64,000 nt of DNA from an uncultured Bacilli bacterium (GCA_934154785.1 CAKPGL010000004.1:1-64000); one strand, 5' to 3'. Counted from the stretch's first letter, positions 43,651-53,810 are shown. The notes: generated by a model not told the origin, from the sequence alone. Numbers and translations: made by a program.

Positions 43651-44676
43651 ATGAAAACAGAAGATTTTGATTTTGAATTACCAGAAAGATTAATTGCACA
43701 AACACCTATTGAAAAAAGAGATGCTTCACGTATGCTAATTTTAGATAAGAATACGGGAGAAATCACCCATAAACATTTTAGTGATATTATTGATTATTTA
43801 GAGGCTGGAGATACACTAGTTTTAAATGATACTAAAGTTATGCCTGCTAGACTTTATGGTGTAAAAGAAGAAACTAATGCTGTAATAGAAGTATTATTAT
43901 TAAAAGATTTGGGTAATAATTCTTGGGAGTGTTTAACTAAACCCGCTAAAAGAATTAGTGTTGGAACTAAAGTTAGTTTTGGTGAAGGTATGTTAATTGC
44001 TGAATGTACTCGTGTTGGTGAAGAAGGTATTAGGGAGTTTAAACTTATTTATAATGGTATTTTATATGAAATATTAGATAAGTTAGGAGAAATGCCATTA
44101 CCTCCTTATATACATGAAAAATTAGAAGATAAAGATCGTTATCAAACAGTATATGCTAAAAATATAGGTAGTGCTGCGGCCCCAACTGCAGGTCTACATT
44201 TTACCAAAGAACTATTAAATAAAATTAAAGATAAAGGTATAAATATTGCTTATATTACCTTACATGTAGGACTTGGGACGTTTAGACCTGTAAATGTTGA
44301 AGACGTAACTAAACATAAAATGCATAGTGAATATTATATGATGAGTAAAGAAACTGCAGAGTTATTAAAAAATACTAAGAAAAATAATAAGCGTATTATA
44401 AGTGTTGGTACTACATCTACTAGAACATTAGAAACTATAATGAATTTATATGGTGAATTTAAAGAGTGTAGTGGTTGGACAGATATATTTATTTATCCTG
44501 GCTATAAATTTAAAGCTATTGATGCTTTAATTACCAACTTCCATTTGCCTAAATCAACATTAGTTATGTTAGTAAGTGCTTTAGCAGGTAAAGAAAATAT
44601 TATGAAAGCCTATCATTCCGCTATAGAAAATGAATATCGCTTCTTTTCTTTCGGTGATAGTATGTTTATAAAATAA
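43651..44676 (+). CDS. queA: tRNA preQ1 ribosyltransferase-isomerase QueA
   Basis: QueA adds the cyclopentene epoxide part from SAM to preQ1 at tRNA position 34, the penultimate queuosine step. The 341-residue protein has FDFELPERLIAQTPIEKRDASRML, LNDTKVMPARLYG, IGSAAAPTAGLHFT, THVGLGTFRPV-like LHVGLGTFRPV and GTTSTRTLET. It is followed by miaA with a one-base stop/start overlap. Confidence 0.96.
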   Translation: MKTEDFDFELPERLIAQTPIEKRDASRMLILDKNTGEITHKHFSDIIDYLEAGDTLVLNDTKVMPARLYGVKEETNAVIEVLLLKDLGNNSWECLTKPAKRISVGTKVSFGEGMLIAECTRVGEEGIREFKLIYNGILYEILDKLGEMPLPPYIHEKLEDKDRYQTVYAKNIGSAAAPTAGLHFTKELLNKIKDKGINIAYITLHVGLGTFRPVNVEDVTKHKMHSEYYMMSKETAELLKNTKKNNKRIISVGTTSTRTLETIMNLYGEFKECSGWTDIFIYPGYKFKAIDALITNFHLPKSTLVMLVSALAGKENIMKAYHSAIENEYRFFSFGDSMFIK

Positions 44677-45569
44677 TGAATAAGGTTATTGTTATAGTTG
44701 GACCAACTGGTGTTGGAAAAACTAAGCTAAGTATTGAACTCGCAAAACTAAATAATGGTGAAATTATTAATGCTGATAGCACACAAGTATATAAGGGTAT
44801 GAATATTGCTACTGCTAAAGTAACAGAAGAAGAAAAAGAGAACATTCCTCATCATTTATTAGATATAAAAGATATAACGGAAGATTACACTGTTTATGAC
44901 TATCAAAGAGATTGCCGTTTAATTATAGATGGTATTTTAGCACGTGGAAAAACACCAATACTTGTTGGTGGTACAGGACTATATATTAAAGCCACACTAT
45001 TTAATTATGATTTTAAAGAAGAACAAGATGTTACTATGGACTATTCAAATCTTTCTAATGATGAACTATATGAAAAATTATTAATGGTAGACCCTAATAC
45101 TAGTATTCATAAAAATAATCGTAAAAGGGTAGAAAGGGCATTAGCGTATTATGAAATTAATCATGAACCATTTAGTTCTAAAGAAACATCTACTAAAAAA
45201 ATGTATGATTTTTTAGTAATAGGTTTAACTACCGATAGAGAAATTTTATATAATAGAATAAATGATAGAGTAGATAATATGGTTAATATTGGATTAATAG
45301 ATGAAGCTAAAAAAATATATGAATCACAAATAAGAAGTAAGGCGGTACTTACACCAATTGGTTATAAAGAACTATTTCCTTATTTTGATGGTACAATGCC
45401 ACTTAGTGATTGTTTAGATAAGATAAAACAAAATAGTAGAAAATACGCTAAAAGACAATACACTTGGTTTAATCATCAATTAGATGTAAAGTGGTTTGAT
45501 GTTGATTTTGACAATTTTACTAACACAGTTAATGCTGTAGAAGAGTATATAAAAAATGTTAAGAATTAA
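44676..45569 (+). CDS. miaA: tRNA dimethylallyltransferase MiaA
   Basis: MiaA prenylates A37 in tRNAs reading U-starting codons. The 297-residue protein has the P-loop GPTGVGKT, the substrate motif NADSTQVYKGM, HHLLDI, GGTGLYIKA and the C-terminal KRQYTWFNHQ. Its start overlaps the queA stop by one base (TAATG), so both tRNA-modification enzymes are coupled. It converges with RNase J. Confidence 0.96.
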   Translation: MNKVIVIVGPTGVGKTKLSIELAKLNNGEIINADSTQVYKGMNIATAKVTEEEKENIPHHLLDIKDITEDYTVYDYQRDCRLIIDGILARGKTPILVGGTGLYIKATLFNYDFKEEQDVTMDYSNLSNDELYEKLLMVDPNTSIHKNNRKRVERALAYYEINHEPFSSKETSTKKMYDFLVIGLTTDREILYNRINDRVDNMVNIGLIDEAKKIYESQIRSKAVLTPIGYKELFPYFDGTMPLSDCLDKIKQNSRKYAKRQYTWFNHQLDVKWFDVDFDNFTNTVNAVEEYIKNVKN

Positions 45570-45587
45570 ATCTTAACATCTTTTTTT
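45556..45587. terminator. Bidirectional terminator overlapping miaA and rnj stops
   Basis: A perfect 9-bp stem ATGTTAAGA/TCTTAACAT (45556-45564 with 45571-45579) with T tracts on both strands. Its arms encode the last residues of both converging genes. Confidence 0.8.
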
Positions 45588-47248
45588 ATATCCATAATAA
45601 CGGGTAATATAATAGGTTTACGTCCAGTTTTATCAAATATATAGTTAGATAACTGATAAATAATTTCAGATTTTATTTCACTATAATTTATATGATTTTT
45701 TATTTTAGATAGAATAGCTTTTTTACTAGTTTCTTCTAGTTCTTTTAATAGTTCAATATTTTCATTTACAAGAACAAAACCTCTAGTAGTAATATTAGGA
45801 TTACCTAATAATTCATTATTGTTAATATCAATATTAGCAATAACAACAACAATTCCATCACTAGACATAATTTTACGATCTTTCATAACAGCGTTACTAA
45901 CATCACCAATACGATTACCATCTACGTATACATCTCCGGCTTGAACTGGTGTACCACGAGTAATTTTACCTTTTTTAAGAACTAATACATCACCATTTCC
46001 TAAAACAAATGTATTTTCTCTTGGTATATCACATTCTACTGCTAAATCAGTGTGACGTTTTAACATACGGTATTCACCATGAAATGGCATGAAATATTTT
46101 GGTTTAATTAATCTTAACATTAGTTTTAATTCTTCTTCACTAGCATGTCCACTAGTATGAATGTCACTTAATGAAGTATTAGTATAAACTTTAACTCCTT
46201 GTAAGTATAATTTATTGATAGTTTTAGAAATACTTAAAGCATTTCCAGGAATAGCAGAAGAAGAGAATATTACTAAATCATTTGGTTGTAATTTTATTTG
46301 CTTATGTGTTCCATTAGCAATTCTTGATAAAGCTGAAAGTGGTTCTCCTTGTGTACCAGTGCAAAGTAAGCATACCTTGTTTGGTGCTAAAGAATTAGCT
46401 TCTTCTGGAGTCACAAATATTTCTTTATGTTTAATATATCCACCTTCAATAGATATTTCAATATTATTATCCATACTACGACCAAATGTAGCAATTTTAC
46501 GGTCATTTCTTTTACAAGTATCAACTATATGTTTAAGTCTATAAATATTAGAAGCAAATGTTGCTATGATAATACGTCCATGATGACGTTCAAATATTTC
46601 TGATAGGGCTTCATCCACTTTAGATTCACTGGCACTAATACCAGGATTTAAAGCATTTGTACTATCACTAAGTAAAAGTGTAACTCCTTCAGAACCAATA
46701 CGTGCCATTTTATGTAAATTAGCAATTGGTCCAATTGGTGTTAAATCAAATTTGAAGTCTCCTGTTGTAACGATAGTACCATTTGGTGTATGAATTACAA
46801 TGCCATGAGAATCTGGAATAGAGTGTGTTGTACGAATAAACTCTACTTCCATAGTTTTAAATTTTACTTTAGTATTTTCATCATATACATATAAATTATC
46901 ATAACGTATATTTCTATCTTCTAATTTTCTTTTAATTAACCCGACCGCTTGATTTGGAGCGTATATAGCAGGAATATTTACTGCTTGTAATAAAAATGGT
47001 ATACCTCCAATATGGTCTTCATGCCCGTGAGTAATAAATAACGCTTTTATTTTTTTCTCATTTTTCTTTAAATATGTAAAGTCAGGAATGACATAATCAA
47101 CACCTAATAATTCCCCTTGAGGAAAAGTAATACCCGCATCAGTTATAATAATTTCGTTTCCAGTTTCCACTAGATACATATTTTTCCCGACTTCACCAAG
47201 ACCACCTAAAGCAAATACTTTAGTGTCAGTGTCATCAAAAAATTTCAT
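45566..47248 (-). CDS. rnj: Ribonuclease J
   Basis: RNase J has 5'-3' exonuclease and endonuclease activity and drives mRNA turnover and rRNA maturation. The 560-residue protein has the metallo-beta-lactamase motif HGHEDHIGG, SDSTNALNPG, the beta-CASP region (HTSGHASEEELKLML) and PFHGEYRMLKRH. ATG at 47248 follows GAAAGGAG. It converges with miaA; the last four bases overlap. Confidence 0.95.
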   Translation of the reverse strand: MKFFDDTDTKVFALGGLGEVGKNMYLVETGNEIIITDAGITFPQGELLGVDYVIPDFTYLKKNEKKIKALFITHGHEDHIGGIPFLLQAVNIPAIYAPNQAVGLIKRKLEDRNIRYDNLYVYDENTKVKFKTMEVEFIRTTHSIPDSHGIVIHTPNGTIVTTGDFKFDLTPIGPIANLHKMARIGSEGVTLLLSDSTNALNPGISASESKVDEALSEIFERHHGRIIIATFASNIYRLKHIVDTCKRNDRKIATFGRSMDNNIEISIEGGYIKHKEIFVTPEEANSLAPNKVCLLCTGTQGEPLSALSRIANGTHKQIKLQPNDLVIFSSSAIPGNALSISKTINKLYLQGVKVYTNTSLSDIHTSGHASEEELKLMLRLIKPKYFMPFHGEYRMLKRHTDLAVECDIPRENTFVLGNGDVLVLKKGKITRGTPVQAGDVYVDGNRIGDVSNAVMKDRKIMSSDGIVVVIANIDINNNELLGNPNITTRGFVLVNENIELLKELEETSKKAILSKIKNHINYSEIKSEIIYQLSNYIFDKTGRKPIILPVIMDIKKDVKI

Positions 47249-47290
47249 AAAAACTCCTTTCTTTCTAAATTTAAAAATTTTGACTATATC

Positions 47291-47319
47291 ATTATACACG
47301 GTTTTAACTAGTTTGTCTA
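47291..47319 (-). promoter_or_regulatory. Promoter of the RNase J gene
   Basis: On the minus strand TAGACA (47319-47314), a 17-nt spacer and TATAAT (47296-47291). A 5-5-5 inverted repeat ACTAG-N5-CTAGT (47308-47322) covers the -35 and could be an operator. Confidence 0.55.
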
Positions 47320-47418
47320 GTATTTATATATTGTGTGTTCTTAAATGATGGTATAATTTAGTCATTTATTTGTTGCATTTATATAATAAACCAATTATAA
47401 TTAATATAGAGTGATTGT

Positions 47419-48720
47419 ATGAAAAATAAATTTAAGTATATATTATTATTTCTAATATTAGTATTATATTTTTTTGGAATAAATTATTTTAGTGTTGTAA
47501 ATGATGATTTAATTTGGAATTATGGCTTTTGTTCTAATTTCGCAAATGGGATGAAGATGTATAAGGATTATAATATGGTAATTACACCATTATATCCATT
47601 CTTTGTTGGTACTGGTATGAAATTATTTGGTAATAATATGATAGTATTTTACTTAATAAATAGTTTAATACCAACTTTTATAATGCTTTTAATATTAAAA
47701 ATGAATAAAAAAGCATTTATTTTAACAATGTTATTACTATCATTCGTATCTGTACCTAATTATAATTTACTGTGTATATTATTCTTATTTATATTAATAT
47801 ATTTAGAAGAACATAATAAAAATGATTATTTAATTGGTTTTATTTTAGGTCTTACTTTTTTAACTAAGAGTAGTGTTGGAGTATTTCTTTCTTTACCAAC
47901 AATTTATTATTTATTTAAAGATTATAAAAAAGTGTTAAAAAGAATAGGTAGCTTTTTATTGCCAAACTTATTTGTAATGTTAATTTTTTATTTAAATGGT
48001 TCTTTATATGATTATATAAATTATTGCTTTTTAGGATTATTTTCTTTTGCTTCTGGTAATACAGAGTTTAGTTTATGGATAATAATACTAATATTATCAA
48101 TTAGTTATTTAATAAGGGAATATATAAAAAATAAAAACTTAATAATTATATATATTTTATGTTTTCAATTAATTGCGTATCCTATATTTAATGGTTTTCA
48201 TGTGATGTATGCTAGCGTACCAGTTATATATTATATAATGAGTCATTTATCACCAAAAATTGAATTAATCTATAAAGAGTATAGTAAATTATTATTACTT
48301 ACGCTTATTTGTCCAATCGCTGGGACAGTGATGATCTATATGACACATGATTTTACTTATGATAATAATATTTTTAAGTATCGCTATGTCAATAAAGAAT
48401 TTTATGAAAACTCTAGAATAATTGATAGTATTTTTAAAGGTAATTATGATAATGTTTATTTTGTTATGTATAGTTCTTATTTAAATAAGTATTTACTTAA
48501 TATTCCTATTAATAAATATGATTTATTATTGAAAGGGAATCTTGGTTATAATGGTGAAGAAAGAATTATAAATGATTTTAAAGATATGCATGATATATAT
48601 TTTGTTACTTATGATAAGTTTGAAGGTGGACAAGCAAGTAAAAAAATATATGACTATGTAGTAAATAATACAAAACATGTTACTTCTAAGGGTAGATATA
48701 AAGTGTATTATCAAAATTAG
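47419..48720 (+). CDS. Polytopic membrane protein, possible GT-C glycosyltransferase
   Basis: The 433-residue protein has about ten membrane helices. After the first helix comes FSVVNDDLIWNYGFCSNF, an acidic pair in the first outer loop like that of GT-C lipid-linked sugar transferases (PMT/ArnT type), and a soluble C-terminal part (about 330-433). An extended -10 (TGGTATAAT, 47349-47357) precedes it. It stands before a YfhO-family gene. The substrate is unknown. Confidence 0.55.
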   Translation: MKNKFKYILLFLILVLYFFGINYFSVVNDDLIWNYGFCSNFANGMKMYKDYNMVITPLYPFFVGTGMKLFGNNMIVFYLINSLIPTFIMLLILKMNKKAFILTMLLLSFVSVPNYNLLCILFLFILIYLEEHNKNDYLIGFILGLTFLTKSSVGVFLSLPTIYYLFKDYKKVLKRIGSFLLPNLFVMLIFYLNGSLYDYINYCFLGLFSFASGNTEFSLWIIILILSISYLIREYIKNKNLIIIYILCFQLIAYPIFNGFHVMYASVPVIYYIMSHLSPKIELIYKEYSKLLLLTLICPIAGTVMIYMTHDFTYDNNIFKYRYVNKEFYENSRIIDSIFKGNYDNVYFVMYSSYLNKYLLNIPINKYDLLLKGNLGYNGEERIINDFKDMHDIYFVTYDKFEGGQASKKIYDYVVNNTKHVTSKGRYKVYYQN

Positions 48721-48778
48721 GAGAAAATACAATTTTGTGATAAAATATTAGTGCAAATAAATTTTGTGAGGTGTATTT

Positions 48779-51310
48779 ATGAAAATAAAAAAAATTGGAT
48801 ATTACGTTTTAGCATTTATAATACCTTGTATTTTAATGACTTTATTATATATGATAGCGGGAATTTATCCTTTTGGTAAAAATTCTTTGCTTACTGTTGA
48901 TTTAGCTGGTCAATATATAGCATTTTTTAATGCATTTAAAAATATTTTAGATGGCTCTATTAACATATTTTATTCATTTAGTAAAACATTGGGTGGTAAT
49001 ATGTATGGATTACTTACATATTATTTGATGAGTCCATTTAACTTATTATTAGTATTTTTTAAAAAAGCATCAATTCCTGAATTTATTTTTTTAATTAACA
49101 TTTTTAAAATTAGTTTAAGTGGTTTAACAAGTTACATTTATTTTGATAAAACATTTAATAATAAAAAATTTACTTCTATTATATTTAGTATTGTTTATTC
49201 CTTGATGGCTTACAATATAGTTTATAGCCAAAATATTATGTGGTTAGATGGCGTATATATGTTACCTATAATATTTTTAGGAATAGATAGATTAATTGAA
49301 AAGGAACAACCAGTTTTATTCTGTTTATCTTTAGCTTTTTCAATATTCTGTAGTTATTATATAGGATATATGTCTTGTATAGCGTCACTTGCATATTTCT
49401 TGTATAAACTATATTTACATAACAATTACAAATTATCTTGGGAATTAAATAAGAATGATATATTTTATTTCTTGAAATACGCTTTTCTAGCGGTAGGTAT
49501 TAGTATGTTTGTATTACTTCCATCGGTTTTTTCATTGTTAGTTGGAAAGACCGGTAATGTTTGGAGTCATATGGTACCTCGTCAAGATTACCCAGTATTG
49601 GATTTAATTTCTAGATTTTTTATTGGTTCCTTTAAAAAGTCTGATTTATTGGGAATTTATCCTCACGTATTTATATCATTAATTATGTTAATTTTAAATG
49701 TAGTGTATTTCTTTAACAAAAAAATTGATACTAAAGAAAAAAAAGGTACTTTGATATTTATATTATTCTTTGTATTTAGTATGACTATTGATGTTTTTAA
49801 TATTATATGGCATACATTTAGTCATCCTGTAGGCTTTCCTTATCGAAATTCGTTTATTTTTGATTTTGCTTTACTTATAGTGGCATATAAAAGTTATGTT
49901 AGAATAGATACTGTTGAAAGTAATATATTTAAAAAGATGATTCCTTGGACAATATTAATTGTAATAGTTATGGACAAATTAGTCTTTACATCTAATATGT
50001 TTTATAAAATAATTGGCTCAGGATTGATTATTGTTATTTATTTACTTTATTTTTATAAAAGTAAAAATAGAAATATTTGTAAGTCTATAGCACTTCTTAT
50101 GATACTTGAAATGTTTTTAAATGGAGCTATAACTGTTTATAATATGGACTACCAATTAAGAGAAAAGTATTATGAATTTATTAATAGTTATGGTACAGTT
50201 ATTGATAATATTAAATTACAAGATAGTAGTTTTTATCGAATTGAGAAAGAATATAGTTATACAACTAATGATCCTTTATTATTAAATTATAATGGAATTT
50301 CACATTTTAGTTCGACATTTGAAGGTCAAAATAATAAATTATTAGGTGATTATTTAGGTATATTTAATAGATTTTATATTACAAATTATTTAGGATCAAC
50401 ACCGGTAACAAACTCTTTATTTAATATTAAATATGTACTTCTTAATCATAAAGTAAATTATTATGACTTAATTGATACTTATGACGATATATATATATAT
50501 CAGAACAAGTATAATTTACCAATTGGTTTTATGGTAAATAGTGACGTTTTAGATTTAAAACTAGAAATGTTAGAACCACTTGAAAATCAAAATAATATAT
50601 TGAAAAGTATGAGTGGAATAGATAGAGATATATTTGAACGAATTGTAGTATCTGATATAACCATGTATAATGTTAAAAAAGATTCTAAAAATGATGAGGT
50701 ATATCGTAAAGTTGATAATGATTTAGAAGGATATATTACATATAATTTGACAGTTAAGAAATCTGGAGAAGTATACTACTATATGGCATCAGAGGATGAA
50801 AAGAAAGTTGAAATTCTTTCTAATGGTGAACGAGTTATTGATACTAATAGTGAAAATGGTTATCGATATAATGTAATAGATTTAGGATATTTTAAAAAAG
50901 GTGATACTATAGAATTAAAGGTTTTATTACTAGAAAATTCTATTAAATTTAAGGATGCAATGTTTTATACTTTAAATGAAAATGTTTTAAGTGATATTAC
51001 TAATTCTCTAAAAAAAGAAAATGAATTAGTTATAATAGAGAATAAAGGTAATTATATTAAAGCAAATATCAATGTTAACAAAGATAATCAAATATTATAT
51101 ACTTCAATTCCTTTAGATAAAGGTTTTACAATTTTAGTTGATGGTAAGAAAGTAGAAGCAGAGTCTATATTTGATACATTGATTGGTTTAAAATTGGAAC
51201 AAGGTTCACATACAATTGAATTTAAGTATGTCCCACGTGGTTTAAAATCTGGTATTGCAATTTCTATTATTTCAGTTTTGTTATTAATATTTTTAAAGAA
51301 AAGAAAGTAG
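48779..51310 (+). CDS. YfhO-family membrane protein (GT-C-like)
   Basis: The 843-residue protein has an N-terminal helix, the YfhO motif LLTVDLAGQYIAFFNAFKNI, about twelve membrane helices (to about 460) and a large extracellular part (460-820: FYRIEKEYSYTTNDPLLLNYNGISHFSST..., GSTPVTNSLFNIKYVL) ending in a last helix. Bacillus YfhO and Listeria relatives are glycosyltransferases that decorate lipoteichoic or wall teichoic acid. It lies 7 bases before uppP. Confidence 0.8.
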   Translation: MKIKKIGYYVLAFIIPCILMTLLYMIAGIYPFGKNSLLTVDLAGQYIAFFNAFKNILDGSINIFYSFSKTLGGNMYGLLTYYLMSPFNLLLVFFKKASIPEFIFLINIFKISLSGLTSYIYFDKTFNNKKFTSIIFSIVYSLMAYNIVYSQNIMWLDGVYMLPIIFLGIDRLIEKEQPVLFCLSLAFSIFCSYYIGYMSCIASLAYFLYKLYLHNNYKLSWELNKNDIFYFLKYAFLAVGISMFVLLPSVFSLLVGKTGNVWSHMVPRQDYPVLDLISRFFIGSFKKSDLLGIYPHVFISLIMLILNVVYFFNKKIDTKEKKGTLIFILFFVFSMTIDVFNIIWHTFSHPVGFPYRNSFIFDFALLIVAYKSYVRIDTVESNIFKKMIPWTILIVIVMDKLVFTSNMFYKIIGSGLIIVIYLLYFYKSKNRNICKSIALLMILEMFLNGAITVYNMDYQLREKYYEFINSYGTVIDNIKLQDSSFYRIEKEYSYTTNDPLLLNYNGISHFSSTFEGQNNKLLGDYLGIFNRFYITNYLGSTPVTNSLFNIKYVLLNHKVNYYDLIDTYDDIYIYQNKYNLPIGFMVNSDVLDLKLEMLEPLENQNNILKSMSGIDRDIFERIVVSDITMYNVKKDSKNDEVYRKVDNDLEGYITYNLTVKKSGEVYYYMASEDEKKVEILSNGERVIDTNSENGYRYNVIDLGYFKKGDTIELKVLLLENSIKFKDAMFYTLNENVLSDITNSLKKENELVIIENKGNYIKANINVNKDNQILYTSIPLDKGFTILVDGKKVEAESIFDTLIGLKLEQGSHTIEFKYVPRGLKSGIAISIISVLLLIFLKKRK

Positions 51311-51317
51311 GGGAAAT

Positions 51318-52139
51318 ATGAAAATCTTAGATATTTTACAGGTTATAATATTAGGTATAGTTGAAGGTATTACAGAATGGTTACCAATTAGTAGTACAGG
51401 GCATATGATTTTAGTAGAACAGTTTATTAAATTAAATGTAACTGATTCTTTTATGGAAATGTTTAGAGTAGTAATTCAATTAGGCGCTATTATGGCTGTA
51501 GTTGTACTTTATTTTAATAAATTAAATCCTTTTAGTTTATCTAAGACCAAAGAGGAAAGAAAAGATACTTGGGAATTATGGTTTAAGGTTTTAGTTTCTT
51601 GTATTCCTGCTGGAGTTATAGGTATTTTATTTGATGATAAAATAGACGCTATGTTTTATAATTATATTACAGTAGCAATCACATTAATTGTATATGGTGC
51701 ATTATTTATAATTATAGAGAATAAAAATAAAGACAAAAAACCTAAATATAATAGTTTAAAAGAAATTACTTATAATATAGCTTTTATAATTGGATTATTT
51801 CAAGTTTTAGCATTAATACCTGGTACAAGTAGAAGTGGTGCAACAATTGTTGGAGCTTTAATATTTGGTGTATCCCGTACAGTAGTTGCGGAATATACAT
51901 TCTTCCTAGGTATACCAGTAATGTTTGGTGCTAGTTTGCTTAAATTAGTAAAATTTGGTTTTAACTTTACTCAAGCTGAAGTAATAATTTTATTAGTTGG
52001 TATGTTAACAGCATTCTTAGTATCAATCTTCGCTATTAAATTTTTAATGAATTATATTAAGAAAAATGATTTTAAAGCATTTGGTTGGTATCGTATAATA
52101 CTTGGAATTATAGTTTTACTTTATTTCATAATATTTTAA
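51318..52139 (+). CDS. uppP: Undecaprenyl-diphosphatase UppP (BacA)
   Basis: UppP recycles undecaprenyl diphosphate to the monophosphate carrier for wall synthesis, and confers bacitracin tolerance. The 273-residue protein has about eight helices, GIVEGITEWLPISSTGHMIL near the start and PGTSRSGATI (about 163-172), the two catalytic repeats. Its neighbourhood with glycosyltransferase-like genes suggests shared use of the lipid carrier. Confidence 0.95.
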   Translation: MKILDILQVIILGIVEGITEWLPISSTGHMILVEQFIKLNVTDSFMEMFRVVIQLGAIMAVVVLYFNKLNPFSLSKTKEERKDTWELWFKVLVSCIPAGVIGILFDDKIDAMFYNYITVAITLIVYGALFIIIENKNKDKKPKYNSLKEITYNIAFIIGLFQVLALIPGTSRSGATIVGALIFGVSRTVVAEYTFFLGIPVMFGASLLKLVKFGFNFTQAEVIILLVGMLTAFLVSIFAIKFLMNYIKKNDFKAFGWYRIILGIIVLLYFIIF

Positions 52140-52174
52140 AAAGGCTTTCTTCAGTTTTGAAGAAAACCTTTTTT
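52138..52174. terminator. Bidirectional terminator between uppP and the four-helix gene
   Basis: AAAAAGG plus TTTCTTCA pairs with TGAAGAAA plus CCTTTTTT with one bulge on each side; it overlaps both stop codons. Confidence 0.75.
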
Positions 52175-52610
52175 ATAAATAAACTTTTAATTTTTCGATA
52201 CTATCTTCTTGGAAACTTCTGAATTCCTTGGCAAGTTTTAATATATCTTTATCTACTATTTTTTCATAATTATCAATTTTTTTATTCATATCTATAGTTC
52301 CCACAGTTAAACCTTTGATAAGCATGTCCGCTATTCTAGCATCACTATTATCTTTTAACATTTCCATCTTTATACCCATCCAAGAGGACATCTTAGCCAT
52401 TGTACTAAATTCTTTTAGTTCAACTTTTAATTTTTTTAATTGTTTTTCACTTTTTTTAATATATTCTTCATACTTTTTTAATTCTTCTTCTAAAACGGGT
52501 TTAATTTTATTGTCTTTAGATTGTAAAGTTTTAATTAAAGTAGTAATAGATTCCGCTCCCATATTAGCATCTTTATAGATATATTCTAGTATTTCTGTAT
52601 TTGCATTCAT
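52173..52610 (-). CDS. Helical bundle protein (DUF2383-like)
   Basis: The 145-residue protein is predicted to be all helical (NTEILEYIYKDANMGAESITTLIKTL, long lysine-rich helices, ADMLIKGLTVGTIDM, LAKEFRSFQEDSIEKLK), a pattern shared by small four-helix-bundle proteins of clostridia often filed as DUF2383. Metal-binding EEXXH motifs are not evident. It reads from AAAGGATGAT-ATG at 52610. Function is unknown. Confidence 0.6.
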   Translation of the reverse strand: MNANTEILEYIYKDANMGAESITTLIKTLQSKDNKIKPVLEEELKKYEEYIKKSEKQLKKLKVELKEFSTMAKMSSWMGIKMEMLKDNSDARIADMLIKGLTVGTIDMNKKIDNYEKIVDKDILKLAKEFRSFQEDSIEKLKVYL

Positions 52611-52841
52611 AATATCATCCTTTCAAATATATGTTTAGCAGATTTTAATAAATTTATTCACTTAAATATTAATCTTTTAAAACTAATAAAGTAAGTACAA
52701 CGAAATAATTATTCAAGTTATTAGAAAATTCTAGGTTAATTTTTTGATTTCCTTCCATTTATAATTATCATTTCTTGAAAAATATTATATATAAAAAATT
52801 GCATGATTACAAAACTTATAGACCAAATTTTTATGAAATTA

Positions 52842-52870
52842 TTGATTTTTGTTTAATAATTTGATAGTAT
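52842..52870 (+). promoter_or_regulatory. Possible promoter of a structured leader
   Basis: TTGATT (52842-52847), a 17-nt spacer and TAGTAT (52865-52870). The rest of the 397-base gap (52611-53006) on the left side shows nothing I can support. Confidence 0.4.
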
Positions 52871-52876
52871 GTACTG

Positions 52877-52995
52877 GTGTTGATTTACTTGCTTTTAAAA
52901 TTTACACAAAATACAATTTAGTCGATAATTTATATTTTTAAGCAAGGAAAATATATCTATTCGAGGATACTCTTATTAGGGGTATCCTCTTTTTT
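52877..52995 (+). promoter_or_regulatory. Structured leader with a terminator abutting the ribosome site
   Basis: After the possible promoter, CTTGCTT (52888-52894) pairs with AAGCAAG (52940-52946), and then GAGGATACTC (52963-52972) pairs with GGGTATCCTC (52980-52989) followed by TTTTTT and at once AGGAGG of the next gene. A terminator this close to a ribosome site is the mark of transcription attenuation or of a small RNA ended just before an unrelated gene. It matches no riboswitch class I can name. Confidence 0.5.
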
Positions 52996-53006
52996 AGGAG
53001 GTTTAA

Positions 53007-53753
53007 ATGAATTATGGATATCAGAATGAAAGGGATTTTGTTTTATTATTTAATAATAAGTATTTGCATGAACTTGATATTAACTCACAAAATTTTTTAA
53101 AAGATTTATTTGGTGATGTTATAGATGATACGGAAGTTATAAAATCTTGGAAAAATAATGCTGTACAAAAAGCAGATATATTTATTAGATATAAAAATCA
53201 TATTAAGGGAGTTAGTTTAAAATGTGGTAATAATAATTCTGTTCATCATGAACAAATACAAGAATTTGAAAGGTACTTAGGTAAATTAGGAATTCCTTAT
53301 AAAGTAATTGATAAATATGTTAGTTATCATTATGGTTATATGAAAGATGAAAATGGAAACACAGACTTTTCGAAGCAACTTAATTCTATACAGTATAAGG
53401 AACTATATCAGAGTGAAATAGATATTTTTAATGAGTATGTTAATAAAACTAGAATTATTATAGATATGATAGATAGGTTTATTATTAGAGGCAGAAATTC
53501 TGATTATGATATTGATGTTTTAGTTTGTGGTACTGTTGATGATTATATTTGGATAAATAAGTACGATTTATATGACTTGGTTTTATCTAAGAGATGTTTA
53601 GATTTTACTTCTCCACATGTAGCATGTATGACTATTGGACCACAAAAAAGAAATTTAGATAGAACATCTAATAATGCTAAAGATAGATATATGGTCGCTA
53701 TTAGATGGAATTTTCTTAGGGAAGATATTATTAATTTTAAAAATGGTATGTAA
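53007..53753 (+). CDS. Unknown protein, possible PDDEXK-like nuclease
   Basis: I do not recognise this 248-residue protein. The stretch AVQKADIFIRYKNHIKGVSLKCGNN (about 52-76) resembles the D...(E/S)xK strands of restriction-type nucleases, with Ser in place of Glu, and a later YMVAIRWNFL strand could close the domain. AGGAGG stands 6 bases before ATG. Upstream is a terminator-bearing leader and downstream a decayed tRNA copy, so acquired DNA is possible. No methylase gene is present, which argues against a plain restriction enzyme. Confidence 0.4.
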   Translation: MNYGYQNERDFVLLFNNKYLHELDINSQNFLKDLFGDVIDDTEVIKSWKNNAVQKADIFIRYKNHIKGVSLKCGNNNSVHHEQIQEFERYLGKLGIPYKVIDKYVSYHYGYMKDENGNTDFSKQLNSIQYKELYQSEIDIFNEYVNKTRIIIDMIDRFIIRGRNSDYDIDVLVCGTVDDYIWINKYDLYDLVLSKRCLDFTSPHVACMTIGPQKRNLDRTSNNAKDRYMVAIRWNFLREDIINFKNGM

Positions 53754-53762
53754 GTAATTAAG

Positions 53763-53810
53763 TTATTGGTTCGTTGCGAGAGATGAAAGAGTTCGATTAT
53801 CCTTGCTCCA
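53763..53810 (+). pseudogene. Decayed tRNA-Gly copy lacking the anticodon arm
   Basis: Plus-strand ATTGGTTCGT (D-loop part), GAGATG, AGAGTTCGATTATCC (T arm) and TTGCTCCA match, in the same order, segments of the intact tRNA-Gly encoded 40 bases away on the other strand. The anticodon arm and the 5' acceptor strand are missing. Confidence 0.65.

Noticed and set aside
52173..52610. Antitoxin or toxin of a two-gene module with 53007
   Set aside because: The genes are 400 bases apart on opposite strands, and the helical protein resembles four-helix-bundle families rather than toxins.
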